Positions 6,851 through 15,690 are shown, counted from the stretch's first letter. The stretch: 64,000 nt of DNA from Phycisphaerae bacterium (GCA_030604525.1 JAUVVQ010000003.1:1-64000), one strand, 5' to 3'. Numbers and translations are program-made. Notes: a model not told the origin generated them from the sequence alone.

Positions 6851-8521
6851 TTACATTCTTTTATATCTTGGTCCGCCGGCGCCTTCGGGGGCGGTCCATC
6901 TGATGTTATCGAGCGGACATTTTATCTGACAGGTTTTGCAGTGGAGGCAGTTGGATGGATTGGCCGGTTTTACTTCGTTTCGAATTATCTCATAAACCTC
7001 AGCGGGACAAAAAGTGATGCAGGGGCTATCGTAGATTGGCGTGCATTTTTGTTTGCAGATTTCGGTGTCCAGGATTTTCAGATGTGAAGGTTGTTCTTCT
7101 CGGTGCTGTGTATCAGCCATTGCGGCGAATGTATCTTTGTCAAACTGCTGGTTTGGTTTTAGTTTATATTCAGCAGCGGTCATTGATTTTGTGTCCTGTT
7201 CGACCTTGAAGCGTGGTAGTAAATCAGCAATTGCAGATAACGGCAAGCCGATGAGCGGGCCGAATTTTGCTACGGTCTGCCTGAAATTGGCTGCGGAAAG
7301 CATTTCTTCGTAGAGTTTTGATTTTTTGATAAGTTCGGTGTATCTGAGAGCTGTAAATTGCGGAGAGTTAATGTTTTCAGCGATGGCGTCAGCGGCGTAG
7401 ATTCCGGAGTAGATTGCGTTGTGGAGGCCTTTGATTTTGAGCATATTCACGAACCCGGCGGAGTCACCCGTTATGATGCAATTGGCTTTGCCAATTGTGC
7501 CGGTTTTGGGGTCATTAGGGACAGCATACAGGCCGGCTTCAGGTATCATTTTTGCTCCAGCTTCGACGACGGAGCCGTTTCTGATAAATTTTCCGACGAA
7601 GCTGTGATTTTTAAACAGCGTCAGCGCATCCTGAGGGTTGAAGTCTTTATATATCCAGTCGGCTCCAACGATGATACCGACTGCGATATGGTTTTTCCGT
7701 GCGGGGTAGATAATTCCTCCGCCAAACATAGCGGGTCCAATTAAGGGTCTCCACAAAGGATATCCCATAGCGTGGACGACCCTCGAGGAGGTGAATTTTT
7801 CGTACTGACTTTGACTTACCTTAATAAGCTCCTTTACTCCGACGGAATAAAGCTGCGGCGATTTTCGCTGCAGCTTCGCTTTTTCGATGAATGATTCTGT
7901 CACCAGTCCGTCACATCCTTCAGCAAGGACTATAAAATCAGCGTGGATTTTCTCGCCGGGGATATAGTTCGGCTGTTTTTCGCCTTTTTTGTCGAGTCCC
8001 TGGTCAACGAGTTTTACAGAAACGACGCTGCCATTTTGATTATCAAGGAAGACATCTTCGGCAGCGAATCCCGTGAGCAGTTCGATATCGAGATTTCGAG
8101 CGATACTTCCGAGCCACTTGGTAAGTTCGCTAACCGATACGATGTAATCGTCTTTGTGCAGCATTTGCCCGAAACCCAGGTGAAGGATTTTTGCCAGCTT
8201 TATCACAAAGGAGATATTGAAGGAGATTTTTTTGCCTAAGCAGAACATTATGTTGTCTTTTTGAACTTTTTGAGCGAGGATTTCTTTTGCCTGGTCGGTA
8301 TTTTTCCATTGCGGGCAGGCCTCGTCAAGTAGGGTATGCAATGGTTCCGGTTCCAGGACAGCTCCGGAGAGGTTGTGGTTTCCGAGGTCGGCGGCTTTTT
8401 CGATGAGGCAGATATCGAGGCGAGGGTTTTTCTTTTTCAGGTGTATAGCACAGGCGAGTCCAGCGGGGCCGGCTCCTACTATCAAGACATCAGCTTTGTT
8501 ATATTTGTTTTTTTCATTCAT
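6851..8521 (-). CDS. Electron transfer flavoprotein-quinone oxidoreductase (ETF-QO)
   Basis: Protein of 556 residues that passes electrons from ETF to the membrane quinone pool. The FAD dinucleotide motif VGAGPAG is at about 15-21, followed by the ETF-QO signature GNHNLSGAVLEP. A second conserved block, GDSAGFVNMLKIKGLHNAI, lies near 350-370. The C-terminus carries the ferredoxin-like cluster ligands (CITFCP, then CLHCKTC and KCPLDN) and the family ending GGPRYKRM. Length and order match FixC+FixX fused forms. It overlaps the upstream EtfBA gene by 8 bases, so the two are translationally coupled. No acyl-CoA dehydrogenase is nearby, so the electron donor is unknown. A decayed copy of its 3' end lies at 5599-5730. 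Confidence 0.93.
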   Translation of the reverse strand: MNEKNKYNKADVLIVGAGPAGLACAIHLKKKNPRLDICLIEKAADLGNHNLSGAVLEPEPLHTLLDEACPQWKNTDQAKEILAQKVQKDNIMFCLGKKISFNISFVIKLAKILHLGFGQMLHKDDYIVSVSELTKWLGSIARNLDIELLTGFAAEDVFLDNQNGSVVSVKLVDQGLDKKGEKQPNYIPGEKIHADFIVLAEGCDGLVTESFIEKAKLQRKSPQLYSVGVKELIKVSQSQYEKFTSSRVVHAMGYPLWRPLIGPAMFGGGIIYPARKNHIAVGIIVGADWIYKDFNPQDALTLFKNHSFVGKFIRNGSVVEAGAKMIPEAGLYAVPNDPKTGTIGKANCIITGDSAGFVNMLKIKGLHNAIYSGIYAADAIAENINSPQFTALRYTELIKKSKLYEEMLSAANFRQTVAKFGPLIGLPLSAIADLLPRFKVEQDTKSMTAAEYKLKPNQQFDKDTFAAMADTQHREEQPSHLKILDTEICKQKCTPIYDSPCITFCPAEVYEIIRNEVKPANPSNCLHCKTCQIKCPLDNIRWTAPEGAGGPRYKRM

Positions 8522-10619
8522 TTTGATTCTGGAGATTCAAATATTTTACCAATTCCGGGATTTTCTGTTCGACAGTTCCGACGATATAATAGTCACTTTG
8601 TTTGAAGATAGGTGCGTTTGGGTCTGAGTTTACAGCAATTATAGTCTCAGCGTTTGCGATACCAATCATATGCTGTATTGCTCCGGAGATTCCGAGAGCG
8701 ATGTAAATTTTCGGTTTTACGGCAGTGCCCGTTTGCCCGACCTGCCTTACTCTATCAGCGAGTCCGTGCTCGACGGCGGCTCTTGAGGCGCCTTTCTCAA
8801 TGGTGACATCGAGGTTTTGTTTTATGGCTTCGCAAAGTGAGCCGACGAGTTTTTCGTAGTTGTCCCTGTTCTGCATACCTTTTCCTCCGCTTACGATAAT
8901 TTCGGTATTGAGGTTAACCTCACCGGGTGCGACGGAGGTTTTTATAATATCGATGCTACGGTCGCTATGCTCGAGTTTGATTTTGTGTTTTATGATTTTT
9001 CCTTTACCGTTAAGAGGTTTATCAGGCATTTTGAAAACTCCCGGTCTTGCGGTAGCCATTTGGATTTTTGAATTTTTGGTGCAGATTGAAGCCATCACAT
9101 TTCCACCGAGTGCCGGCCTTGTCTGTAAAAGGATGCCGATGTTCCGGGTTCTGGACCTGTCGGTAATATCGAGTGAGGTGCAGTCGGCGGTGAGTCCGCA
9201 CCCAAGCCGGTATGAGACCATCGGGGCAAGCATTCTTCCTCTTGGTGTGGCAGCGAAGAGGACGATTTGGGGTAAGTGGCTGCCGATGCAATCAGCGACG
9301 GCTTTTCTGTAAGCAGCGGGGTCAAATTGTTCGAGGAGCTGATGTTCGATAAGGTAAATTTTATCTGGTCCTGCGTGGATAATTTTTTCGGTCATTTTTT
9401 TTAGGTTCGCTCCAGCAAGGCAAACTCCGGTATTGACTCCCAGGGAATTTGCTAAAGCTGCGGCTTTTCCAATAAGCTCGAAAGTGGCGGGATGTATTTC
9501 CCGTCCGTCGTGCTCTGCCACAACCCATACATCCCCCTTGAAAGTAGAGTTGGTGAGTTCGAGGCCGTTGAGCATATCATCGAGGGCTTTTTTATGGAAA
9601 TGTTTTCCGGCGACATCGAGGATTTGTTCCTTTGTGCTCCGGTTTATCCTGTTTATGTCAGTGATGTTTAGTTTTTTGAGTGTATCAGAAAGTATTTTAA
9701 AATCTTCGTTCTCTTTTTTCGTTGCTTCGAAGGACCTGTTAAATTTAGCAACTCTGTTTTTCGGCAGGCGATAGAGTTTTTGAGCATTGTTTTTGCGAGC
9801 GGATTCAGGTGTCCGGCTTTTGGATTTTTGCTGTATTATTTTTGCCAAGGATTGGGTATTTTCGAGTTTTTGTTTTTTTCTGATGCTTTTTCCAGGTGGG
9901 AAGACCCTTATGACGGAAGTTTTTGAGCCGTTAACACCGATAAGCTCTGCATTGATATCAGGACTGTTCCATTGGGTAATATCCATTTTTTCGGCTTTTC
10001 TGGCGTCAGCAAAGGTCGCAAAGAGCGGGTATTTGTGTTCAGCAACAGTAATTACCGCAGGAGGTTTTTTTACGGCGACGGTCTGGCTTCCTCCTGCGAT
10101 TATTCCGGTAAATTCAAAGCGGTTGTCTTTGTAAGCGACATCGGTAACATAAGCGATGCAGGGCAGATTCAACTCTTCTGCGATTTGTGGCGGGACCTGT
10201 GCGGTGTCACCGTCAACGGACTGCATACCGCAGATGACATAGTAGTCATCATTGTTGTTAAAGAATTCTCTTACGATTTTTTTTACAGCAAAAGCGAGGG
10301 GGTTTGCGGTGGCGACGGTGTCGGCTCCTCCGAGCGTTTTGTCTGTCAAGAGGACGGCGTCATCGACACGACGGCCGAGAGCGTATTTGAGGACTTCCTG
10401 CGCCATAGGCGGTCCCATAGTCAGGCAGATTATTTTAGAGTGCTCGTCGCCGTTTTGGTGTTTCATCTGGTCTGCCATTGCGAGCGCCTGCGTATCCAGC
10501 TCGTTAATGACGCTTTTCAGGCGGGTTCTGATGAGGGTGCCGGTTTCGAGGTCAAAAGCATTGTCAGTAATCTGGCTGACATCGGGAACCTGTTTTACTA
10601 AAACTATGTAATTACTCAT
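8514..10619 (-). CDS. Fused electron transfer flavoprotein, beta-alpha (EtfB-EtfA)
   Basis: A single 701-residue chain carries both ETF subunits. Residues 1-~250 are EtfB (MSNYIVLVKQVPDVS opening, DGDTAQVPPQIAEEL motif). Residues ~250-370 are a basic linker rich in Lys/Arg. Residues ~370-700 are EtfA, with GDVWVVAEHDGREIHPAT, LRLGCGLTADCTSLDI-type and the C-terminal FAD-binding block (YIALGISGAIQHMIG, AVNSDPNAPIF). ETF subunits are usually separate, so this fusion is unusual. It receives electrons from flavin dehydrogenases and hands them to the ETF-QO encoded immediately downstream. No clear Shine-Dalgarno is visible before the ATG, and the stop of a DUF1080 pseudogene lies only about 20 bases upstream. 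Confidence 0.92.
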   Translation of the reverse strand: MSNYIVLVKQVPDVSQITDNAFDLETGTLIRTRLKSVINELDTQALAMADQMKHQNGDEHSKIICLTMGPPMAQEVLKYALGRRVDDAVLLTDKTLGGADTVATANPLAFAVKKIVREFFNNNDDYYVICGMQSVDGDTAQVPPQIAEELNLPCIAYVTDVAYKDNRFEFTGIIAGGSQTVAVKKPPAVITVAEHKYPLFATFADARKAEKMDITQWNSPDINAELIGVNGSKTSVIRVFPPGKSIRKKQKLENTQSLAKIIQQKSKSRTPESARKNNAQKLYRLPKNRVAKFNRSFEATKKENEDFKILSDTLKKLNITDINRINRSTKEQILDVAGKHFHKKALDDMLNGLELTNSTFKGDVWVVAEHDGREIHPATFELIGKAAALANSLGVNTGVCLAGANLKKMTEKIIHAGPDKIYLIEHQLLEQFDPAAYRKAVADCIGSHLPQIVLFAATPRGRMLAPMVSYRLGCGLTADCTSLDITDRSRTRNIGILLQTRPALGGNVMASICTKNSKIQMATARPGVFKMPDKPLNGKGKIIKHKIKLEHSDRSIDIIKTSVAPGEVNLNTEIIVSGGKGMQNRDNYEKLVGSLCEAIKQNLDVTIEKGASRAAVEHGLADRVRQVGQTGTAVKPKIYIALGISGAIQHMIGIANAETIIAVNSDPNAPIFKQSDYYIVGTVEQKIPELVKYLNLQNQNE

Positions 10620-10639
10620 AGACGGTGCTATAAAAAGTT

Positions 10640-11105
10640 TTATACTTCAATAATCGTTATATTCCTGTATCAGGCTTCGCTCGGCAGCCCCCCGTGAATC
10701 TGCAGGCCGATTGTTCCCGTCTTTTTTATCGAATCATCACTTTCAGTGTAATGTATTGTTTTGTATCAGTTTAGCCACATTCAAATGCGTTTTCCTTCAC
10801 ATCGTATAACATATTCGTTCCAATCGTCTGCTCGCAGCAGTTTCTCCTGATTCGCTAATGCGAGCATTGTCCCTCGTCGCGACTCATCATATAGATTTCC
10901 CCAAACCACAGGGTACTGGCCGTTTTCACCGCCCATATCCGCCTGTTCAGATTCTCCACCATATTTATATCCTTTCTGCTTTTACCCCGTTAGAGTCTTA
11001 CATTCAAATACCTTTCCAATTTGCCGCCTTTTATGACAATGCCATCTTCAAGAAACTCTGCAACTTAGTTTGAGCCCCTAACAGGACAAACCCATCGGAT
11101 TCACC
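10640..11105 (-). pseudogene. Decayed DUF1080 (3-keto-disaccharide hydrolase family) gene
   Basis: Reading the minus strand through stops gives the family's core in order: DGFVLL, EDGIVIKGGKL, GYKYGGESEQADMGGENGQ, PVVWGNLYDESRRGT, DDWNEYVIRCEGKRI, YTESDDS, TGTIGLQIHGGLPSEA and YRNITI. In-frame TGA codons interrupt it after KRI, after MWLN and at the usual Trp of SEAWYRNI. A TAA and at least one frame change affect the first third. The match to the family is clear, as is the loss of function. Living relatives in this window are at 35671-37095 and 39673-40446. The promoter of the downstream etf genes must lie within or beyond this relic. Confidence 0.85.
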
Positions 11106-11316
11106 AAATCAAAAACAGTCACTATAACAAGTAAAGGGCGTTTTTTCTAATATTAAAGTAAATGTTTTTTCAATTATAGATATCATTAGTATGGATGTGA
11201 AAGTGGAAAAATTGAAAAAATGGTTGTAATCGAGGTTAAAATTGCTTTAAATATTACTCTTTTGCTGGGTGAAGCATAATTAAACCGGTTTATTGATTTT
11301 CCTGAGGTAGGTTACA

Positions 11317-11943
11317 ATGGCAGATTTGAAAGCATTAGCAGATGCGATAATCGAAGGTAATCAAAGCAAAGCTGAGGAACTGACGAAGTCTGCTTTAGAG
11401 GAAGGTATGCCGGCTAAAGAAGTTCTCGACAATGGTTTAATCGCGGGGATGGATGTAGTTGGAGAGCGATTCAAGAAAAACGAGGTATATATACCAGAGG
11501 TTTTGATATCTGCCCGTGCGATGAAAGGTGCGATGAGCATACTCGAGCCGGAACTTACTAAGGCAGGGGTAGAACCGATTGGTAAATTCATAATAGGCAC
11601 AGCTCAGGGAGATTTGCACGATATCGGCAAGAACCTTGTGTCAATGATGCTCAAAGGAGCAGGCTTCGAAGTAGTTGACCTCGGAGTAGACGTCTCCGCC
11701 GAGCAGTTTGTAGAGCAGGCGAAGGAAAAAGGTGCACAATTAGTAGGTATGAGCGCCCTTTTGACCACGACAATGCCGGGAATCGAGAAGACACTGAAGG
11801 CGTTGAAAGAAGCAGCTTTGCCAGTGAAGATAATGGTAGGCGGTGCACCGATAACGCAGGCATACGCAGATAAAATCGGAGCTGATGGTTATGCATCAGA
11901 TGCGGCAACAGCGGTAGATGTGGCTAAAGAGCTTATCAGCTAA
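11317..11943 (+). CDS. Methyltransferase cognate corrinoid protein
   Basis: Protein of 208 residues with the two-part fold of MtaC/MtbC/MetH-type corrinoid carriers. A helical cap is at ~1-85 and a Rossmann-like cobalamin domain at ~88-208. The cobalt ligand lies in GDLHDIGKN (His about 101); the SALLTTTMPGI and VGGAPIT motifs that line the nucleotide tail follow. It would shuttle methyl groups between a substrate-specific methyltransferase and a second methyltransferase. Neither partner is adjacent, so the substrate is unknown. RBS GAGGT about 8 bases before ATG. It is closed by a strong terminator. Confidence 0.9.
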   Translation: MADLKALADAIIEGNQSKAEELTKSALEEGMPAKEVLDNGLIAGMDVVGERFKKNEVYIPEVLISARAMKGAMSILEPELTKAGVEPIGKFIIGTAQGDLHDIGKNLVSMMLKGAGFEVVDLGVDVSAEQFVEQAKEKGAQLVGMSALLTTTMPGIEKTLKALKEAALPVKIMVGGAPITQAYADKIGADGYASDAATAVDVAKELIS

Positions 11944-11978
11944 TCAGATACCTTCGTTAAGTCATCAAAAACGGAAAA

Positions 11979-12013
11979 ACAGCCCCGGATTCAATTCGGG
12001 GCTGTTTTTTTTT
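11979..12013 (+). terminator. Rho-independent terminator after corrinoid gene
   Basis: Perfect 9-bp stem ACAGCCCCG / CGGGGCTGT with a 9-base loop and a run of nine T, 35 bases after the corrinoid gene stop. Confidence 0.95.
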
Positions 12014-12082
12014 ATGCGATATGTTAGAATGGACACTTGGTGTTGTGGGAAAATTTCTGGAATACCTCCAGGTTTATTTTGA

Positions 12083-13804
12083 GTGCTTTTAGAGTATATT
12101 TGCGAGCCGATGCGGAATTTAAAGGATGGACATTTAAGAGAGCTTCTCGTTCAGCTTCGCTTTACGCCTGAGGGGCAACGTCAAAAGCAGGTTGAATCGG
12201 TTGAAGAGCTAATCGGGATAATCGAGAAAGATAAAGAGTATCCTTTCGAGTTTGTCTGCTTTAAAATTACGGGTTATCATCCGAAGGGCAAGAGCGGCAG
12301 TGAGCTAATAAAGGGTCAGGCATTAATCGACGACCTTCGATTTTTCATATCCGAGCTTAGCGGTCAGCTCTGCAATTACGCAGAAGAACAAGACGAGAAA
12401 GTTTACGTTATCAGCGAGCTGGCTAAGGAGCTTGGAGTATCAAGCAAAACGATTCACCGCTGGCGTAAGCGTGGGCTGGTGGCGCGCAAATTTATTTTCG
12501 GCAACGGCAAGAAACGGTTAGGTTTTTTGCAGTCATCTGTTGATAAATTTTTGGGGACTCATCCTGATTTGGTAAAGAAAGGCGGAGATTTTGCGAAGCT
12601 GAGCAAGAAAGAGCGTGGATACATAATCAAGCGTGCCGGTGAGCTTGGCAGCAAGGCAGGGATGTCCCGGTATCAGGCGATAAAGCGGATATCGGAAGAG
12701 AGCGGCAGAGCCCATGAGACGGTGCGTTATACGATATTAAATGCAGAGAATCGTCGTGCAGGTAAGGGACTTTTCAAGAAGCCGGCGGGTGTGATACAGC
12801 CGGGGCAGGGGCGTGAGATTTACAAGCTTTTCAATCAGGGAATGAGTTTGCCGGAATTGATGAAGCAGTTTGACCGTAGCAAAAGCTCGATATACCGGAT
12901 AATAAAACGTCGCCGGGCCAGAGCACTTATAAGCAAAAGGATAGAATTTATTGCCAGTGACGAATTTTTGGAGGACGTGGCAAAGGATAAGATTTTAAGC
13001 AAGGGGCTTTGTCTGGAGGAATTCGATGAGCGAGAAGTTCCAGATGTGTCAAATTTTAAGGGCGGTTCGCTTTCGAAATATATGGAGACGCTAAAACAGG
13101 TGCCTTTGCTCAGGAGGGAGCAGGAGCATGAGCTTTTTCGGCGGTATAATTATCTAAAATTTCTGGCGGATAAGGGGATAAGGCAGCTAAAGCCGCACCT
13201 TGCCACGAGTGTAGAGATAAAAGAGATAGAAGATTATCTTGCGGAGGCGGAGCGGATAAAAAATATTATCATCGAGGCGAATCTTCGTCTGGTGGTGAAC
13301 ATTGCGAACAAGCATACCATCAGCGGCGTGAACCTTCTTGATTTAATCAGCGAGGGAAATTTTGCGATGATGCATGCGGTAGAGAAGTTTGATTATGCGC
13401 GTGGTTTTAGATTTTCGACTTATGCATCGTGGGTGATAGCGAAGGATTTTGCACGTAAGATACCTGCGGAGAAGTCCCGTCCGGATAAGGCGGGGTCGGC
13501 TTCGGTAAGCGAGTTTCAAGACGATTTGCGGAAGAAGGCTGCCAGCGGGGCTGCGGAGATTGAGCGGGCGAGGACGAACCTGATACAGGCGATAAAAGAT
13601 AATCTGGACGAGCGGGAGCAGTATATTATTATAAATCATTTCGGTCTTACGGGAACGTTAGTGAAAAAGAATAAAAAAACTTTAAAGCAGATTGGTGAGG
13701 ATTTGGAATTAACCAAAGAGCGAGTCCGGCAGGTCGAGCTGGTGGCACTTCAGAAGTTAAGGCAGTATTTAAGTATCGAGGAGTTCGAGCTGCTGACGGG
13801 ATAG
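12083..13804 (+). CDS. Sigma-70 family factor with N-terminal MerR-like HTH
   Basis: Up to 573 residues from a GTG at 12083; an ATG at 12110 is an alternative start and neither has a strong RBS. Residues ~107-150 form a MerR/excisionase-type helix-turn-helix (VISELAKELGVSSKTIHRWRKRG). A second HTH-like stretch is near 240-265 (SLPELMKQFDRSKSSIYRIIKRR). Sigma region 1.2-like sequence (SLSKYMETLKQVPLLRREQE) is near 325. Region 2 spans ~395-460 (LRLVVNIANKH, LDLISEGNFAMMHAVEKFD, GFRFSTYASWVI). Region 4 is at ~500-570 (TLKQIGEDLELTKERVRQVE). Region 3 is very short. The primary rpoD lies elsewhere (30929-32650), so this is an alternative sigma whose added DNA-binding domains may bias promoter choice. 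Its regulon is unknown. Confidence 0.88.
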   Translation: MLLEYICEPMRNLKDGHLRELLVQLRFTPEGQRQKQVESVEELIGIIEKDKEYPFEFVCFKITGYHPKGKSGSELIKGQALIDDLRFFISELSGQLCNYAEEQDEKVYVISELAKELGVSSKTIHRWRKRGLVARKFIFGNGKKRLGFLQSSVDKFLGTHPDLVKKGGDFAKLSKKERGYIIKRAGELGSKAGMSRYQAIKRISEESGRAHETVRYTILNAENRRAGKGLFKKPAGVIQPGQGREIYKLFNQGMSLPELMKQFDRSKSSIYRIIKRRRARALISKRIEFIASDEFLEDVAKDKILSKGLCLEEFDEREVPDVSNFKGGSLSKYMETLKQVPLLRREQEHELFRRYNYLKFLADKGIRQLKPHLATSVEIKEIEDYLAEAERIKNIIIEANLRLVVNIANKHTISGVNLLDLISEGNFAMMHAVEKFDYARGFRFSTYASWVIAKDFARKIPAEKSRPDKAGSASVSEFQDDLRKKAASGAAEIERARTNLIQAIKDNLDEREQYIIINHFGLTGTLVKKNKKTLKQIGEDLELTKERVRQVELVALQKLRQYLSIEEFELLTG

Positions 13805-13842
13805 CTGTGTATTGAGCTAACACACTCATATCTTTGGCGTTT

Positions 13843-14346
13843 TCAGGTGGTTTTTCCGAGTTGGTGGTTTGGGCCGATGGTGTAGAGGCGTTTTTTTGGT
13901 TCGGTGTTTTTGTGTGCGGCGATGATTTTACCGAGGAAGATAATATGGTCGCCGGCATCGGTCTCGGAGACGAGGGTGCATTCGAAATTAGCAACAGCAT
14001 CGGAAAGGAGGAGCGAGTCGATTTGTTTTGCAGGTTCAGTTTTGCATTCTGATTCGGCAAATTTGCCGGTGTCCGAGCCGGATTTTGAGCCGAAAAGAAG
14101 TGCTTGAGCGGCCATATCGGCGGAGGGGAAACTAATAGTAAAACACTCCGAGAATCGGATGGTCTGGATGGAATAGTGAGTTTTAGCAACAGAGATAGCC
14201 ATCATAGGTGGAGTACCCGAGGCGAGCATAGTCCAGCCGAGAGTGATGGGATTCGCCCTGCCGGTTTTGTCCTTTGCGACGGCGATGACGATTTGTTCGG
14301 GATACTTGGTTTTGACGGCATCTGCGTAATCGGTTTGTTTTTGCAT
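13843..14346 (-). CDS. Flavin reductase family protein (FMN-binding split barrel)
   Basis: Protein of 167 residues. The order of conserved segments matches the flavin reductase-like family: ANPITLGWTMLASGTPPMM, the ISVAKTHYS strand, ECFTISFPS and the GDHIIFLGKIIAAH strand near the C-terminus. It binds FMN and reduces it, or acts as a flavoprotein in its own right; the substrate cannot be told. RBS AAGGAG lies 6 bases before ATG. It converges with the sigma factor gene and is divergent from proC. Confidence 0.82.
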   Translation of the reverse strand: MQKQTDYADAVKTKYPEQIVIAVAKDKTGRANPITLGWTMLASGTPPMMAISVAKTHYSIQTIRFSECFTISFPSADMAAQALLFGSKSGSDTGKFAESECKTEPAKQIDSLLLSDAVANFECTLVSETDAGDHIIFLGKIIAAHKNTEPKKRLYTIGPNHQLGKTT

Positions 14347-14432
14347 TGTATTCTCCTTGATTTTGCTATATATTTCGATTATCGTTCCAAGGTTACAATA
14401 TCAAAAAGTTTTATTTTTTACAAGGGGCAGAT

Positions 14433-15242
14433 ATGAGCAGAATAGGATTTATAGGCGGGGGTAATATGGCGGAGGCGTTGATAAAGGCAACTTTGTTCGC
14501 TGAGCTTTATAAAGCAGAAGAGATAATAGTAAGTGACATCGTTAAAGAGCGGCTTTCATATCTTGAAGATGTATATGCGGTTCAAGCGAGGGCGAGTAAC
14601 TCTTCGGTTGCCGGCGGTGTTGATATACTGGTATTGAGTATCAAGCCGCAACAGATGGAAGAGGCGCTTGAGAGTATCAAGGATTCGGTAAAAGAGGATA
14701 CGCTGGTGATTTCCATTGCGGCGGGCGTGAAGACGGGAAAGATAGCTTCGGTTTTAGGCGATAAAGCGATAATCCGCGTTATGCCTAATACGCCGGCCTT
14801 GATAAGTGAGGGAGCGGCGGCTTTGTATGCGACGGAGAAAGCGAAGTCGAGGTTGGAGGAGGCGAAGAAGATTTTTGATTCGGCGGGTAAGGCGGTTGTC
14901 GTCGAGGATGAGGGTTTGATGGATACGGTAACAGCGGTATCCGGCAGCGGGCCGGCTTACTTTTTTCTTTTGATAGAGGAGATGATAAAGTCCGGGGTGG
15001 AGCTGGGTTTGAGCGAGGAGATGTGCAGGGAGCTGGTTCTTCAGACGGCAAAGGGTGCGGCGATGCTGGCATGTGAAGGGGAAAAAAGAGGCGAGGGGCC
15101 GGGCGAGCTTCGCCGGAAGGTAACGTCACCGGGGGGGACGACGGAGGCGGCATTGAAGGTATTTTCGGATGGCAGCTTCGGTGCGCTCGTATTATCAGCG
15201 GTTAAGCGGGCTTATGAGCGCAGCCGGGAGCTTTCGGGTTAA
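14433..15242 (+). CDS. proC: Pyrroline-5-carboxylate reductase
   Basis: Protein of 269 residues catalysing the last step of proline synthesis, NAD(P)H-dependent reduction of pyrroline-5-carboxylate. The N-terminal Rossmann motif IGFIGGGNMAEALI is at 4-17. VLSIKPQQMEEAL, IRVMPNTPALISEGAAAL and the dimer-domain signature (VTAVSGSGPAYFFL, then the VTSPGGTTEAALKVF segment) are all present. Length is normal. RBS AAGGGG lies 6 bases before ATG. It ends 4 bases from the convergent ferredoxin gene. Confidence 0.96.
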   Translation: MSRIGFIGGGNMAEALIKATLFAELYKAEEIIVSDIVKERLSYLEDVYAVQARASNSSVAGGVDILVLSIKPQQMEEALESIKDSVKEDTLVISIAAGVKTGKIASVLGDKAIIRVMPNTPALISEGAAALYATEKAKSRLEEAKKIFDSAGKAVVVEDEGLMDTVTAVSGSGPAYFFLLIEEMIKSGVELGLSEEMCRELVLQTAKGAAMLACEGEKRGEGPGELRRKVTSPGGTTEAALKVFSDGSFGALVLSAVKRAYERSRELSG

Positions 15243-15245
15243 GTT

Positions 15246-15428
15246 TTATTCTACGACAATAGCTTCTACGGGGCACTCATCAGCGGCCTGCTGGACATCG
15301 TCTTCTAATTCTTCGGAGACTTCATCGACGATTACCTCAGCCACATCCGAGCCCATCTGAAAAACATCGGGGCAGGTATTGACGCATAAGCCGCAGGCGG
15401 TGCAGGTATCTTCAATTCTGACTCTCAT
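15246..15428 (-). CDS. Small ferredoxin, single [4Fe-4S]-type
   Basis: Sixty residues from the ATG at 15428, chosen because AAGGAGG lies 6 bases upstream; a longer reading frame to 15524 has no such site and adds unrelated sequence. Ligands are CTACGLCVNTCP near the start and a lone CPVEAI near the end. The acidic middle (VSEELEDDVQQAADE) is typical of Thermotoga/Desulfovibrio-type one-cluster ferredoxins. Soluble electron carrier; its partner is not evident from neighbours. Confidence 0.93.
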   Translation of the reverse strand: MRVRIEDTCTACGLCVNTCPDVFQMGSDVAEVIVDEVSEELEDDVQQAADECPVEAIVVE

Positions 15429-15592
15429 AATAACCTCCTTTTCATTTAAACGGAACTTATGTATCCGGTTGAAATAACAAGGATAATTTAACCATTCCTT
15501 TGGCGTATTGTCAAATGTTTCCAAGGAAGGATTTTATTGTTTGAAAATCTTTGTAATTTGTTTATGATATTGTGTTATGGTTTTGTTTTTAC

Positions 15593-15690
15593 GGCCGGGT
15601 CCCATGCAGGCAGGGACCGTGAATCTGGTCAGACGGGGAACCGAGCAGCCATAAGCGTACTCTTTGTCGTGCGTGGATAAACCCGGCCAC
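15593..15690 (+). ncRNA. ffs: Signal recognition particle RNA (small bacterial 4.5S type)
   Basis: The sequence starts ggccgggtccc and closes with aacccggcc, giving a terminal stem. Its apical part has the conserved Ffh-binding core: ggtcag, then acgggg, then accgagcagcc, as in the canonical GGUCAGG...GGAAGCAGCC. The position directly before dnaX-recR is the classical location of ffs. Ends are approximate by a few bases. The RNA scaffolds Ffh and FtsY for co-translational membrane targeting. Confidence 0.9.

Noticed and set aside
10640-10880. Idea that TGA is read as tryptophan or selenocysteine in the DUF1080 frame
   Set aside because: Two of three TGA codons fall at non-Trp, non-Cys positions, frame changes also occur, and TGA acts as a normal stop elsewhere (for example after the multihaem cytochrome).
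10858-11073. Plus-strand frame of 71 codons
   Set aside because: It is antisense to the DUF1080 pseudogene, whose reading on the minus strand explains the sequence.
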